DNA of 58,585 bases, from contig JAEUQN010000021.1 of assembly GCA_016789725.1 (NCBI GenBank), positions 1-58,585 on the forward strand. Reading direction: 5' to 3'. Below the pieces are notes generated by a model. It ran no database searches. It was not told the DNA's origin and worked only from the letters and a program-made list of their open reading frames with translations. This stretch comes from Blastocatellia bacterium (lineage in GTDB: Bacteria > Acidobacteriota > Blastocatellia > RBC074). Position 1 is the first letter of the stretch. Each line of letters begins with the position of its first letter. Shown piece by piece: positions 1 to 7,431 of this stretch. Both the position numbers and the translations under genes were made by a program.

Positions 1-909
1 CTTTTCAAAAAAGCTGTGCCATCAGTTGGTTTTTTGGATTTGTTAGCTGAGGTCAGCCCACCCGCAGATAGCTCCAAGCCTCGCCCAACTATAACCCACT
101 TAATCCCATCAGCTCCCAGCGGCAATTTGCGTATTTACGCGCTAGATGTTGGACAAGGCGATAGCTTGTTAGTGATTTCACCGCAAGGGAAAACGGTATT
201 GATTGATGCGGGACCGGTTGAAGCAGGCGATGAAGTCGTCGCGGCTTTAGTCAATCACGGCGTTCGGCAAATTGATTTGTTAATAGCCACGCACCTACAC
301 GATGATCACATCGGCGGTATGAAAAAGGTCTTTGAGAAATTTCCTATCGGAAAATTTCTCGGTAACCTTCAAGAATCTTCCAGCATAACGTATGAGAATT
401 TGTTGAGCGAAATTCAAGACAACAAAACGCCATACATCAAAGCCGTGCGTGGGCAATCCATCGAGATCGAACAGTACGTGAAATTCGATGTGTATGGCCC
501 CCCCGATCCCCCCTTTTCTGCCTCTGATATAGAGCAGAGACGCGACGTACAACACGCGAATTCTATTGTGCTGCGCTTGAGCTGTGGTTCCTTTGCGATG
601 CTGTTTACAGGGGATGCAGAATTTGAAACTGAAGATCAATTGATGGACGCCGGAGCAAATTTGCAAGCAAACGTTTTGAAGATAGGACTTCATGGGTTAC
701 ATAGGGCTACAAGCGATAGATTCCTAATGTCCATTGCCCCACAATTTGCGATTATTTCCGGGGGGGGGAATGTTGCTTCTGGGAACTCTCCGCAATTGAC
801 CCTAGATCGTTTACGGTCAGCTAATATCAAAATATTTCGCACTGACCAAAAAGGTGAAATAGAAGTATTTACAGATTGTAAGAGCTATGATGTGAGGTAT
901 GCACGATAA
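1..909 (+). CDS. ComEC/Rec2-like metallo-beta-lactamase-fold hydrolase, 5' end missing
   Basis: The frame is open to the left edge with no stop, so the N-terminus is probably outside the window; the first in-frame start codon visible is a GTG at 16. After a short Pro/Ser-rich stretch the protein shows the hallmarks of the stand-alone ComEC-type metallo-beta-lactamase fold: a DVGQGDS motif, a VLIDAGP strand, the metal-binding THLHDDHIGG motif, and later a LFTGDAE strand and a LKIGLHG segment matching the final His ligand. Such proteins are zinc hydrolases, and several act on nucleic acids or phosphodiesters; the substrate here is unknown. It is the only plus-strand gene in the left element and is probably cargo. 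Confident on fold, not on function. Confidence 0.75.
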   Translation, partial: LFKKAVPSVGFLDLLAEVSPPADSSKPRPTITHLIPSAPSGNLRIYALDVGQGDSLLVISPQGKTVLIDAGPVEAGDEVVAALVNHGVRQIDLLIATHLHDDHIGGMKKVFEKFPIGKFLGNLQESSSITYENLLSEIQDNKTPYIKAVRGQSIEIEQYVKFDVYGPPDPPFSASDIEQRRDVQHANSIVLRLSCGSFAMLFTGDAEFETEDQLMDAGANLQANVLKIGLHGLHRATSDRFLMSIAPQFAIISGGGNVASGNSPQLTLDRLRSANIKIFRTDQKGEIEVFTDCKSYDVRYAR

Positions 910-1032
910 TCCATACTTAAAATGGATGTGGCCGATGCGCAATGGCTGTAGTCGAACATGTATCTGCCTTGCGACTGACTTTTCTCAGTGACTTGCAATT
1001 AAACTTGCCCAATCCGGGGTGTGATACCTGCC

Positions 1033-1278
1033 TCAGTACCCGCCGCGAAATATCGCAGTAATATCCCGTGAAATCGTAGCTGCCGACACGCCGAGAAAGC
1101 GCGCGGCTCTTGCTTTGGTTCCGTGTACCATCATCAAAGAAAAGAGATCAAAATTCTCCACCAAAACCAAGCGGCGGATGAGTGCCGAGAGTTGCCGTTC
1201 GGCGTTGTACCTTCTGCGCCCACCCGCGCGCCGATGTGCTACGTGATTTGGCTGCCAAGCCGACCAATGGTTGCTCAT
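1033..1278 (-). CDS. small helix-turn-helix protein (paralogue of the next gene)
   Basis: A basic protein of 81 residues starting at an ATG at 1278; a GTG at 1299 in the same frame would add seven residues. The N-terminal part carries an Arg-rich block, RRAGGRRRYNAERQ, followed by a helical region and a C-terminal helix-turn-helix with a core like ARFLGVSAATISRDI. The Arg-rich block is shared almost exactly with the neighbouring gene at 1425-1766, so the two are probably duplicates that diverged. It reads in the same direction as the replication genes and would be the last gene of that set. A DNA-binding regulator of the element is likely; the exact family is not recognised. Confidence 0.55.
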   Translation of the reverse strand: MSNHWSAWQPNHVAHRRAGGRRRYNAERQLSALIRRLVLVENFDLFSLMMVHGTKARAARFLGVSAATISRDITAIFRGGY

Positions 1279-1424
1279 TTTTCTTTTTGAGCCTTTCACA
1301 CTTATTGAGGGACTAACTACGATTGAATAAGTCTGGGCCGCTTCAGCCCCCTCGCCTGGTTCTGGCCCGTCTCGCTGAAAATTGCCCCCCCCCGATTAGA
1401 ACCTCTTCAGTCAATGGGCTTTTC

Positions 1425-1766
1425 TCATCTAATGCCCCAGCGTTTCGGCAACCTGGAAAAGCTGATTACGGTGTCAAATAGAATAGCCAGGTAGTGCAAG
1501 TCTCTATTCTCTGCGAGCAGCCTTTTGAAATCCCGCCCAATTTGCATGCGGCTCACGTCCAACTCATCGGCGAGACGCGTTTGCCAGCCTCTTGGATTCC
1601 TTCTCATTGTAACGAACTCTTCCGCAACTCGCAGAAACCGCATCTCCACGACGAAACGGCGGATCGCCGCCTGTTGCTGTCGCTCCGCATTGTGTCGGCG
1701 TCGCCCACCAGCCCGCCGATAGACCTTTTCGGGCGGCAAATATTTTTGCCAGTTTGTAACATGCAT
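1425..1766 (-). CDS. small helix-turn-helix protein (paralogue of the previous gene)
   Basis: A protein of 113 residues from an ATG at 1766. A longer reading from a TTG at 1889 is possible, but it would run into the end of the upstream gene and break the alignment with the paralogue. It contains the block RRAGGRRRHNAERQ, shared with the 1033-1278 protein, and a helix-turn-helix region with the core LADELDVSRMQIGRDFKRL. The C-terminal tail (about 30 residues) is unlike the paralogue. It lies 82 bases after the stop of the replication-tail gene. Probably a DNA-binding protein of the integrated element; function not assigned. Confidence 0.5.
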   Translation of the reverse strand: MHVTNWQKYLPPEKVYRRAGGRRRHNAERQQQAAIRRFVVEMRFLRVAEEFVTMRRNPRGWQTRLADELDVSRMQIGRDFKRLLAENRDLHYLAILFDTVISFSRLPKRWGIR

Positions 1767-1848
1767 ATAGTTTCCATTTATCGGATTGAGTCGCTTCAGC
1801 GCACAAAGTAAATTCTGAGCCGCTTCAGGAGCCACTTTAGGAACTTCT

Positions 1849-2388
1849 TCAGCCGAGCCGCCAAAACCATCGCGTATCTTCGCCGCCAAAATAACCGCCG
1901 ATTTTCACTGATTTTGCGCCAATGCTTTTCTTGGCACGCTTCAACGTGGTCAGGGAAATGCCATCTTCTTGCGCCCACCGGTGAATATCCTCTACCCAGC
2001 GCGGTTGCTGAAGGAGATCGCGTAGCCACTGCGCTGCAAAGGCGCGCGGTGACGGTTTCTTGGCCTGAACAGGCTCACAATCTTGTTCGGTGGAGGCATC
2101 TTCGCTCGCTTGCGCAACTTCAGGTTTATTCAAGGTTTCAGCGGGCATCTGTGCTTGAAGCGCTTCCGCTTGTAACCGGGCAAGGAGTTGCGAACTGGCA
2201 CGGATATTGAATTGGCCTTCCGCGACCGCGTCGCCACGCTGAATCGCTTCTTCCAGGGTGGCGTCCGGGATGTTGTCAAGTATTAGCACAATGCGCCAGC
2301 AGGCATTGCCATCGCGCAAATGGTCAAGCAAGCGTTGATATGGATCGTTTGCAAAGACAGAGGTTGGATTGTAGTTAGTATCGTTCAT
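1849..2388 (-). CDS. stand-alone winged-helix tail of a replication/primase protein
   Basis: The protein has 179 residues, starting at an ATG at 2388 preceded by a GAAG element; an in-frame start at 2466 would overlap the upstream gene. The N-terminal half is unremarkable and helical, the middle is an acidic Glu/Ala/Gln linker, and the last 60 residues resemble the C-terminal domain found on many phage and plasmid AAA helicases and primase-polymerases: a WLRDLL helix, the core EDGISLTTLKRAKKSIGAKS and an aromatic end (TRWFWRLG). In those proteins this domain is fused to the ATPase; here it is separate and follows the primase gene by 14 bases. Role in initiation or DNA binding is inferred from this resemblance only. 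Confidence 0.55.
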   Translation of the reverse strand: MNDTNYNPTSVFANDPYQRLLDHLRDGNACWRIVLILDNIPDATLEEAIQRGDAVAEGQFNIRASSQLLARLQAEALQAQMPAETLNKPEVAQASEDASTEQDCEPVQAKKPSPRAFAAQWLRDLLQQPRWVEDIHRWAQEDGISLTTLKRAKKSIGAKSVKIGGYFGGEDTRWFWRLG

Positions 2389-2402
2389 TTCTTCGTGACC
2401 TT

Positions 2403-3506
2403 TCAAAATGGGTACGGCTGCCGACATAAATTGCAGCTTCCGTCCGCTTGAAAGTAATCGCCGCAACGCTTGCAGTTGCCTGCAAAGATCGTGGCCAGGT
2501 GGTTAGTTAGTTTTGTGGTCATCGGCGCAATGCCGGGCATTACAAGCGGCTGGGGCGCAGTGGCTACGACTTCAATTGGCGCGGTGATTGGCTCAAGTGG
2601 GAGCAGATAATCTGCCAAGTCCCAACCATTGGCTTTTTGCTCTGCCGTCAATTCAGTTTCGAGCAAATCACTTACATGAACATCCAGACCTTGCACGCGC
2701 GCTTCGGTTGCGACTTTCGACCAAGCCTTGAAACCATCAGTGTCAGGAAACAGGATGATGCGCTGCTGTGCGTATCTGCTGAGCTTTTCAACGGTCAGGT
2801 TTGCTTTTCCGAAGCAGGCGAGCCAAACATATTCCGGCAACTCCAAAGACGAAATAACGGCGGTCTTTTGAGCTTCTACAATGCCGATGATTGACGAATT
2901 ATCAGTCAATAAATGCTCGCCGAAATAACCACGCCGATAATCAAAGTCTTCAGGCAAGATGCCTTGCCTCTTCAAAACTGCGTGCATCCAGTCTTTCGCG
3001 TAAACCCCATCAGTCTTAATCCGTTTGCCCGTTCCGGCGTTGTAACGAATCATTTGCGCCGTGTTAATCCGTCCGCATTGGTCAATGAACCAAAAGACCG
3101 TCAGGCCTTTATAGTCACCAACACAGTAACGCTCGCAAACATCCATCACGTTGGCGCGGTCGTACCTGCTCAAAAGGAATTTGACGAAGGCGTTGCGCTC
3201 TACATTGGCAAGCGATTGCTCAAGGTATTGCATTGGAATTTCGCCCAACGTAGCAGGTTTCGGTTGCTGGCGTTGTTTCGTCTTAGTCCGTGCTGGTCGT
3301 GGCGTCCAGGTGAAAGAGGATCGCGCATCAAAATATTCCTTCGGCGTCAGGTGATACCCACACTTCGATTCACGATTGCAACGTCCGACCTCTGGCGCAA
3401 TGTGTTCGCCGGATTCGTCAACGTAACGGGCGAAAGCGTGCAAGTGACCACATGCGGGACAGGTCACGCGACTGGATTTTGACTTGTACGGTTCAAGTTG
3501 AAGCAT
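2403..3506 (-). CDS. zinc-ribbon/Toprim primase-like protein (DUF6371 type)
   Basis: The chosen start is the ATG at 3506 (367 residues); earlier in-frame codons would translate through the repeat array upstream. The N-terminal 70 residues hold a zinc ribbon with CPACGH and a second pair in a GRCNRESKCGYH context, as in the DUF6371 proteins of mobile elements. The middle contains a Toprim-like core, seen as the Glu of IIGIVEAQKTA and the IILFPDTDG strand carrying DxD. Toprim primases make RNA primers at replication forks. The gene sits between the AAA ATPase and the winged-helix tail gene, which supports a replication job for the element. The domain name is recalled rather than searched, so the family label is tentative. 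Confidence 0.65.
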   Translation of the reverse strand: MLQLEPYKSKSSRVTCPACGHLHAFARYVDESGEHIAPEVGRCNRESKCGYHLTPKEYFDARSSFTWTPRPARTKTKQRQQPKPATLGEIPMQYLEQSLANVERNAFVKFLLSRYDRANVMDVCERYCVGDYKGLTVFWFIDQCGRINTAQMIRYNAGTGKRIKTDGVYAKDWMHAVLKRQGILPEDFDYRRGYFGEHLLTDNSSIIGIVEAQKTAVISSLELPEYVWLACFGKANLTVEKLSRYAQQRIILFPDTDGFKAWSKVATEARVQGLDVHVSDLLETELTAEQKANGWDLADYLLPLEPITAPIEVVATAPQPLVMPGIAPMTTKLTNHLATIFAGNCKRCGDYFQADGSCNLCRQPYPF

Positions 3507-3517
3507 CGTTTTTTGGC

Positions 3518-3714
3518 TTACCGCAGTTTCCGCACCCCCTATAATGACTGCGGAAACTGCGGTAACAATAAGCCTGTTATTTATCAACCGCTTACAAGGA
3601 TTCCGCAAAAATACAAAAAATGACCACTGCGGAAACTTTTCAGGGCTTTCCGCAGCTTCCGCAGCTTCCGCAATTACTCGTTTGCGGAATCAAGGGGGAG
3701 TGAGGAAACTGCGG
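3518..3714. repeat. TTCCGCAG iteron-like array, candidate origin or operator
   Basis: The gap between the primase start and the ATPase stop is packed with one motif in both orientations. TTACCGCAGTTTCCGCA at 3518-3534 is the exact reverse complement of 3549-3565; the 14-base spacer contains TATAAT (3540-3545). Further copies are ACTGCGGAAACT at 3626-3637, three tandem 9-mers (TTTCCGCAG, CTTCCGCAG, CTTCCGCAA) at 3647-3673, TGCGGAA near 3684, and GGAAACTGCGG at 3704-3714, the last two inside the end of the ATPase gene. Spaced motif copies next to rep genes are typical of iteron origins. Binding of a repressor is the alternative reading. Confidence 0.7.
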
Positions 3715-4780
3715 TTTCGAGTGTGAACGGACGATATGCGCCGCGCTTTCCTTTAACCAGATGTCCGTTGCTGAGAGCTTGCGCCAACAAGCTTTCCACC
3801 TGGCGCTCTTTCGCCGTATCCGCCATCACTAGCACAATCTCTTTTTTCGTCATTTCCGTTGTGACTTTTTCTCGTAACACGTCATAGGACGATTTACCGG
3901 TGACGAGTTTCAGTTCCTGAAACCAGCGCGAACTATCCAGTTGTAGTTTCGTTTCAAATTCTGGTTTCCCTTTGGCCTTTGCCAGCGTGAGCGTGGTGAT
4001 ATTGGTGGCCTTGTCTACGTCCAGCGTCCAGACGGCGCGCGCAGACGCCGCTGATGAGCTTGCGCCGCGCCCCAGATACATTTTGTCAGGGGTTGAGCCT
4101 TCTTCGGATTGCCGCTTGCCGATGTGATGCGTAACCAAAATCGTGGCTTCAGCCTGGCGCGCGAGCTTTTGCAGCGGTCGCCAAACACGGCGGTTTTGTT
4201 CGGCGTTGTCATTTTCGTTGAAGACGTGAAACAGTGAGGCCATCGTGTCGAGGATAATCAAATCCGGCTTAATGCGCTGGACTTCCGCTTGCAAGGCGAG
4301 AAAGTGTTCCGGGATTGTTAGAGACAAAGGCTGCTCGTCAATCTCGCAATCGCAAATCAGGTGGAGTTGCTGTCTGACCGCCTGTTGTTCGCCGCTGGAA
4401 AAATCTTTGATGAGCCACTGCAAATCTGACTTAAGCCGTGACGCGCGGGTTTCGCCGTCCACAAACAAAACCTTGCGCGACTTGCCCGCTTCGACCAGAG
4501 CAGAGAAGGCTTTCCCAACGCTGAGCGAAAGTGCGGCATTCAACGCCAGCGTTGTCTTGCCCGCGTTCGGACGCGCGACGATTAAGCCCACTTCGCCGCG
4601 TTGGAGTTCAAAGGCGATGCGCTCGCCTTCGGTATAGTTCCGCTCAAAGAAACTGCCACAACTTAATGCGAGCGGGGATGTCTCAGGTTCGCTGCTCTCT
4701 GGCGTTGGGATTGCTTCAAGCTTTTGCACATGTTCGCGGACTTTCTGCGCTCGTGTGGAGAGTTGGGGTTGTGTTGTCAT
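3674..4780 (-). CDS. RepA-like AAA ATPase / replicative helicase
   Basis: The protein has 368 residues from an ATG at 4780 with a strong GGGGAGG ribosome-binding site. It has a Walker A loop (ARPNAGKTT, about residue 75), a Walker B strand (LIILDTMASLF) and a following VTHHIGK segment, the pattern of the RepA/AAA_25 family of hexameric RecA-fold helicases used by plasmids such as RSF1010 and by phage satellites. The C-terminal 80 residues look like a winged-helix region. Its ATG overlaps the stop of the preceding 54-residue gene (ATGA, 4777-4780), so translation is probably coupled. The primase gene and repeat array follow directly, forming a replication module. Family confident; helicase activity inferred. 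Confidence 0.8.
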   Translation of the reverse strand: MTTQPQLSTRAQKVREHVQKLEAIPTPESSEPETSPLALSCGSFFERNYTEGERIAFELQRGEVGLIVARPNAGKTTLALNAALSLSVGKAFSALVEAGKSRKVLFVDGETRASRLKSDLQWLIKDFSSGEQQAVRQQLHLICDCEIDEQPLSLTIPEHFLALQAEVQRIKPDLIILDTMASLFHVFNENDNAEQNRRVWRPLQKLARQAEATILVTHHIGKRQSEEGSTPDKMYLGRGASSSAASARAVWTLDVDKATNITTLTLAKAKGKPEFETKLQLDSSRWFQELKLVTGKSSYDVLREKVTTEMTKKEIVLVMADTAKERQVESLLAQALSNGHLVKGKRGAYRPFTLETAVSSLPLDSANE

Positions 4781-4941
4781 TTCGCCTCCCCGCTTTCCGC
4801 GATGGTTTTACTGACCAGTTCCGCGCCTCCGAATGAATCCACGCGCCAGACGCCAGCCTTGACCAATGTTTCGCGCGTGAGGGGATCACGCGCGAAATGG
4901 TCTATGTCCAATTGAATAAGGTTGAATGGTTTGGGATTCAT
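4777..4941 (-). CDS. 54-residue protein coupled to the ATPase gene
   Basis: The start is the ATG at 4941, preceded by GGAGGTAGGCCG, a clear ribosome-binding site. The stop overlaps the ATPase start as ATGA and the start overlaps the stop of the gene before it in the same way (4938-4941), so three consecutive genes are translationally linked. This architecture is the main evidence that so small a frame is real. The sequence is soluble and mixed in charge, with no motif I recognise. It may be an accessory factor for the helicase, as small coupled genes of plasmid rep operons sometimes are; that is inference. Confidence 0.6.
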   Translation of the reverse strand: MNPKPFNLIQLDIDHFARDPLTRETLVKAGVWRVDSFGGAELVSKTIAESGEAK

Positions 4942-5189
4942 CGGCCTACCTCCACTTTTGGGACCCGTGCTGAATATGCGCAACGCATACAAAGCCTGGC
5001 GATTAGTACCGGCGCAGCGGGCGTCAGAAGTGTAGAGAAGAGTTGAAGGTTTCTTGATACAGCATAGCAGCGTGAGCAGGTTTGCGCTTGCTGAAATGTG
5101 CCACTGGGATTATTATCAAAGTCGAATTGAGTTAGATTTATTAAAGGCGTCCGTGTTGCAAGCACGGGCGCTTTTGCTTGTAGATTCAT
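4938..5189 (-). CDS. 83-residue putative zinc-binding protein
   Basis: The start is the ATG at 5189, with GAGGA about 12 bases upstream, and the stop overlaps the next gene as ATGA. The protein has two CxxC pairs, CSRC near residue 38 and CMRC near residue 68, spaced like a treble-clef or zinc-ribbon knuckle. Otherwise it is not similar to anything I recognise. Being the first gene of the coupled run that leads into the AAA ATPase, it may be regulatory or an accessory to replication. The gap between it and the AlpA-like gene upstream (5190-5326) shows no convincing gene. Confidence 0.5.
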   Translation of the reverse strand: MNLQAKAPVLATRTPLINLTQFDFDNNPSGTFQQAQTCSRCYAVSRNLQLFSTLLTPAAPVLIARLCMRCAYSARVPKVEVGR

Positions 5190-5326
5190 TGTTCATGTTT
5201 CCTCGTTGGCGGGAGTGGCTGGCTGAGATAAACTCAGATCGCCACGCTCGCGTGGTTGTAGGGGATGCCGGTTGTGATTGCGTTCGATCTTGGTCGGTCC
5301 GTACGCTTTCGTAACCGGCGTTTCGT

Positions 5327-5542
5327 TTATACGGCAGCACCGCGAGATTCCTGTGCGCCGGTTTGTTGTTCCATCGTTTTTTCGATGAGATCAAGGTTGA
5401 TCCGCAAAGTTTTTCCAAATTTCACGACGGCACCGGGGAACGGGAACTGCTTCTCCCGTATGTCGCGGTAAAGACCTTGCTTGCTTCGCCCCAGCTTCGG
5501 GGCTGCTTCTTCCACTGAAATAAGTCGAAAATTTTCATTCAT
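5327..5542 (-). CDS. AlpA/MerR-like excisionase-type DNA-binding protein
   Basis: The protein has 71 residues from an ATG at 5542. The sequence begins with ISVEEAAPKLGRSKQGLYRD, a winged helix-turn-helix of the kind shared by AlpA, excisionases and DNA-binding HTH-17 proteins, followed by FPFPGAVVKFGKTLRIN, which corresponds to the wing that reads the minor groove. Proteins of this kind either control integrase genes or act as recombination directionality factors in tRNA-integrated elements. Its position about 1.6 kb from the tRNA fragment and directly upstream of the replication operon suits either job. The domain call is strong; the choice between regulator and excisionase is open. Confidence 0.75.
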   Translation of the reverse strand: MNENFRLISVEEAAPKLGRSKQGLYRDIREKQFPFPGAVVKFGKTLRINLDLIEKTMEQQTGAQESRGAAV

Positions 5543-5723
5543 GCATTTCTATCCCAATTGAAAATGATCCACCCTTCTTAATTAAGGGCTGCCCTGTTTG
5601 GGGCAGGTTCAGTGTACTTGATTTGCACCCAGCGTCAATATGGAAAAGTCCTTTCAAGTCAAATAGTTACGATAGAAAATAAGTTGCTATTTTTGTGTCC
5701 TAGCTGTGACAGAAATTAGGTTA

Positions 5724-6899
5724 CTATTTTCCTGTCGCAGTTCGCAGGAGGATTTCTGCTTGAAATTTCAGGTCTGCTAAACTCAGATCAAATGACTTCA
5801 ATTTACGATACAACTCTCTTGTTTTAGTAGATGGTGTTTTGTCTCCCGGAATCACAATTTTTGCGATATTTTCAACTGTTTTGTGCCTGACTTGGCAATA
5901 TGCGCTAATTACTTTCTCTTCCAAATTTTGCTTTTCTTTTTCAAGCTCCTCATTTTGTTCATCTTTCTTCTTCGGTGGACGCCCCCTACCTTTGAAATAA
6001 TCGTCAAAAGTGGAAAGCCAATAATCAAGGACACGGTGACTCATACTTCTTAGTGCATCCTTACTTGGCTTTGGAGGTGCAACTTCCTCATCTTCTGCCG
6101 TCGCAAATGTATGATAGATGCTTTGCGTTGATAGGGTTTGCGATGCAGCTACTAAGATACACAATATGTGCCATACGGCCCCTGGCAGGTGTTCAAAAAC
6201 AAGCTGCGCTGAGAACTTTGCTTGTTGTTCGATAACCTCATGGGAAACCTTTTCTCCTTTTGCCAAATACTCGTAAGATTCTCTAAGTATTTCGGTGACG
6301 GCATCGTGGTCGTATGTGTGCAGCAATACCCCTTCAGCTATTGTTGAGGCAATCCGAAGTTGGTACGCTCGGTCATTAGATTGGATTGGAGACGGCCATA
6401 GACTCCTGAGCCTTTCGATAGAATCACGCATTACGACTTGCTCGAACTCCTCCCTCGGTTGGAGCAATTCATTGATCTGTGTTTCGGATGCCCCCTGGAT
6501 TTGCGCCAACCTTGGGAGCGAAAACCATACCGACTCAGCGACAAGTTCGTAAACCATAAGGTTTATCTTCTCTCTCGCATGTTGCCTAAAGTAGAGAATG
6601 GCCCCCCGGCTCCGCTCTTCCGTATTCACAATTGATTTTGTAGAACCTTTTTCTAATTTCTTATATGAGGTAAGCGTAATAGGTGATGACTCGATAGGCT
6701 CGGACTTCACTTGTTCTTGTCCGTATTTTTCAAATGAAGAAATAACTCCACTAAGAACATCTCGAATTGTAATTTCGTTTAGCGATAACAGTTCATTAGC
6801 GAGATGATTTACTAGATGTTCAGTATTTCGTTTTATTATTTCTCGCATTTTATTCCGCTCAACAAAATTGATCGGTATTTCTTTCTTTTGGCGTACCAT
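5724..6899 (-). CDS. unrecognised 391-residue protein, probable element cargo
   Basis: I do not recognise this protein. The gene starts at an ATG at 6899 and is noticeably richer in A+T than the housekeeping genes to the right. The product is largely alpha-helical, with a hydrophobic helix pair near residues 235-260 that could be a buried or membrane-associated hairpin, a basic GRGRPPKKK patch near residue 305 that resembles an AT-hook, and a charged Glu/Lys coiled-coil stretch after it. No integrase catalytic residues (R..H-x-x-R..Y) can be aligned. It is the gene nearest the tRNA attachment scar, a place where cargo such as defence or DNA-binding genes is often found. Confidence 0.6.
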   Translation of the reverse strand: MVRQKKEIPINFVERNKMREIIKRNTEHLVNHLANELLSLNEITIRDVLSGVISSFEKYGQEQVKSEPIESSPITLTSYKKLEKGSTKSIVNTEERSRGAILYFRQHAREKINLMVYELVAESVWFSLPRLAQIQGASETQINELLQPREEFEQVVMRDSIERLRSLWPSPIQSNDRAYQLRIASTIAEGVLLHTYDHDAVTEILRESYEYLAKGEKVSHEVIEQQAKFSAQLVFEHLPGAVWHILCILVAASQTLSTQSIYHTFATAEDEEVAPPKPSKDALRSMSHRVLDYWLSTFDDYFKGRGRPPKKKDEQNEELEKEKQNLEEKVISAYCQVRHKTVENIAKIVIPGDKTPSTKTRELYRKLKSFDLSLADLKFQAEILLRTATGK

Positions 6900-6933
6900 C
6901 TCATCCCCTTTCGGATGTTCCTTTCAATAGTGA

Positions 6934-7062
6934 CTGGCTTGCCACCCGCGTGAAAGGATCGCAGGCGTCCCGAAGTTCATGAGGCTTCGGTTAGGCAAGC
7001 CAGAATTTAGAGGCTGTGTGCGGTGGGTGTGCGAACACAGTCAAAGTAGCTTGATCGCACAC
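6934..7062. repeat. nested inverted repeats next to the attachment scar
   Basis: Three inverted pairs lie between the 391-residue gene and the tRNA fragment. CTGGCTTGCC (6934-6943) pairs with 6994-7003, and inside that loop CCGAAG (near 6970) pairs with CTTCGG (near 6985). A third pair, GTGTGCGA (7027-7034) and TCGCACAC (7055-7062), follows. They could be recombinase or directionality-factor arm sites, a transcript hairpin or a terminator; the sequence alone does not decide. The rest of 6900-7150 shows nothing else I can identify. Confidence 0.45.
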
Positions 7063-7150
7063 AAACCAAATGCACATTGATGATGAGATTATAGTAACGA
7101 AATAAGACAGGATGTAGCTAAGTAAAACTAACTAAAAGTGATGCGGTGGA

Positions 7151-7196
7151 ATTCGTAATTAGAAGGTCATCGGTTCAAATCCGATAGTCGGCTCCA
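7151..7196 (+). other. 3' half of a tRNA-Thr(CGU) gene, probable attachment site
   Basis: The sequence reads as anticodon loop TTCGTAA, stem strand TTAGA, variable loop AGGTC, a complete T arm (ATCGG-TTCAAAT-CCGAT), the 3' acceptor strand AGTCGGC, discriminator T and encoded CCA (7194-7196). The bases before it do not form the anticodon stem, the D arm or a GCCGACT acceptor strand, so this is not a whole tRNA. Tyrosine recombinases often cross over in the anticodon loop and copy the 3' half of the tRNA, so this is best read as one att site marking the right border of the element covering 1-7196. From 7197 to 7431 I see only the peroxiredoxin leader. Confidence 0.8.
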
Positions 7197-7431
7197 GTTC
7201 CTTCCTTCGCTTTTCCCTTCGCAATTTATTTTGTCACCTGGCCTTGGCTGGACTTCCGGTGCTGTGGCAAGTATGATGCGCGCGATGTTCATCCGACACG
7301 ACAGCGTTATCTTTTCCCAACACACTTTTCCGTGTTGTTGTTGCTTGCCCTGTTGTTGTCGCTAATCAATTTCCCCCTCGCACTTTTCCCCTTCGACAAC
7401 ATTTCAAATACACCCAAAGGAGATCAAAGTT

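Noticed and set aside
5116..5418. 100-residue minus-strand frame between the AlpA-like gene and the zinc-binding gene
   Set aside because: It overlaps both neighbours in other frames, has low-complexity composition and no ribosome-binding site.
5724..6899. Tyrosine integrase
   Set aside because: Despite its location beside the att site, the Arg-His-Arg-Tyr catalytic pattern cannot be found in the protein.
7151..7196. A complete tRNA gene
   Set aside because: The acceptor 5' strand, D arm and 5' side of the anticodon stem are missing upstream, so only a 3' half exists.
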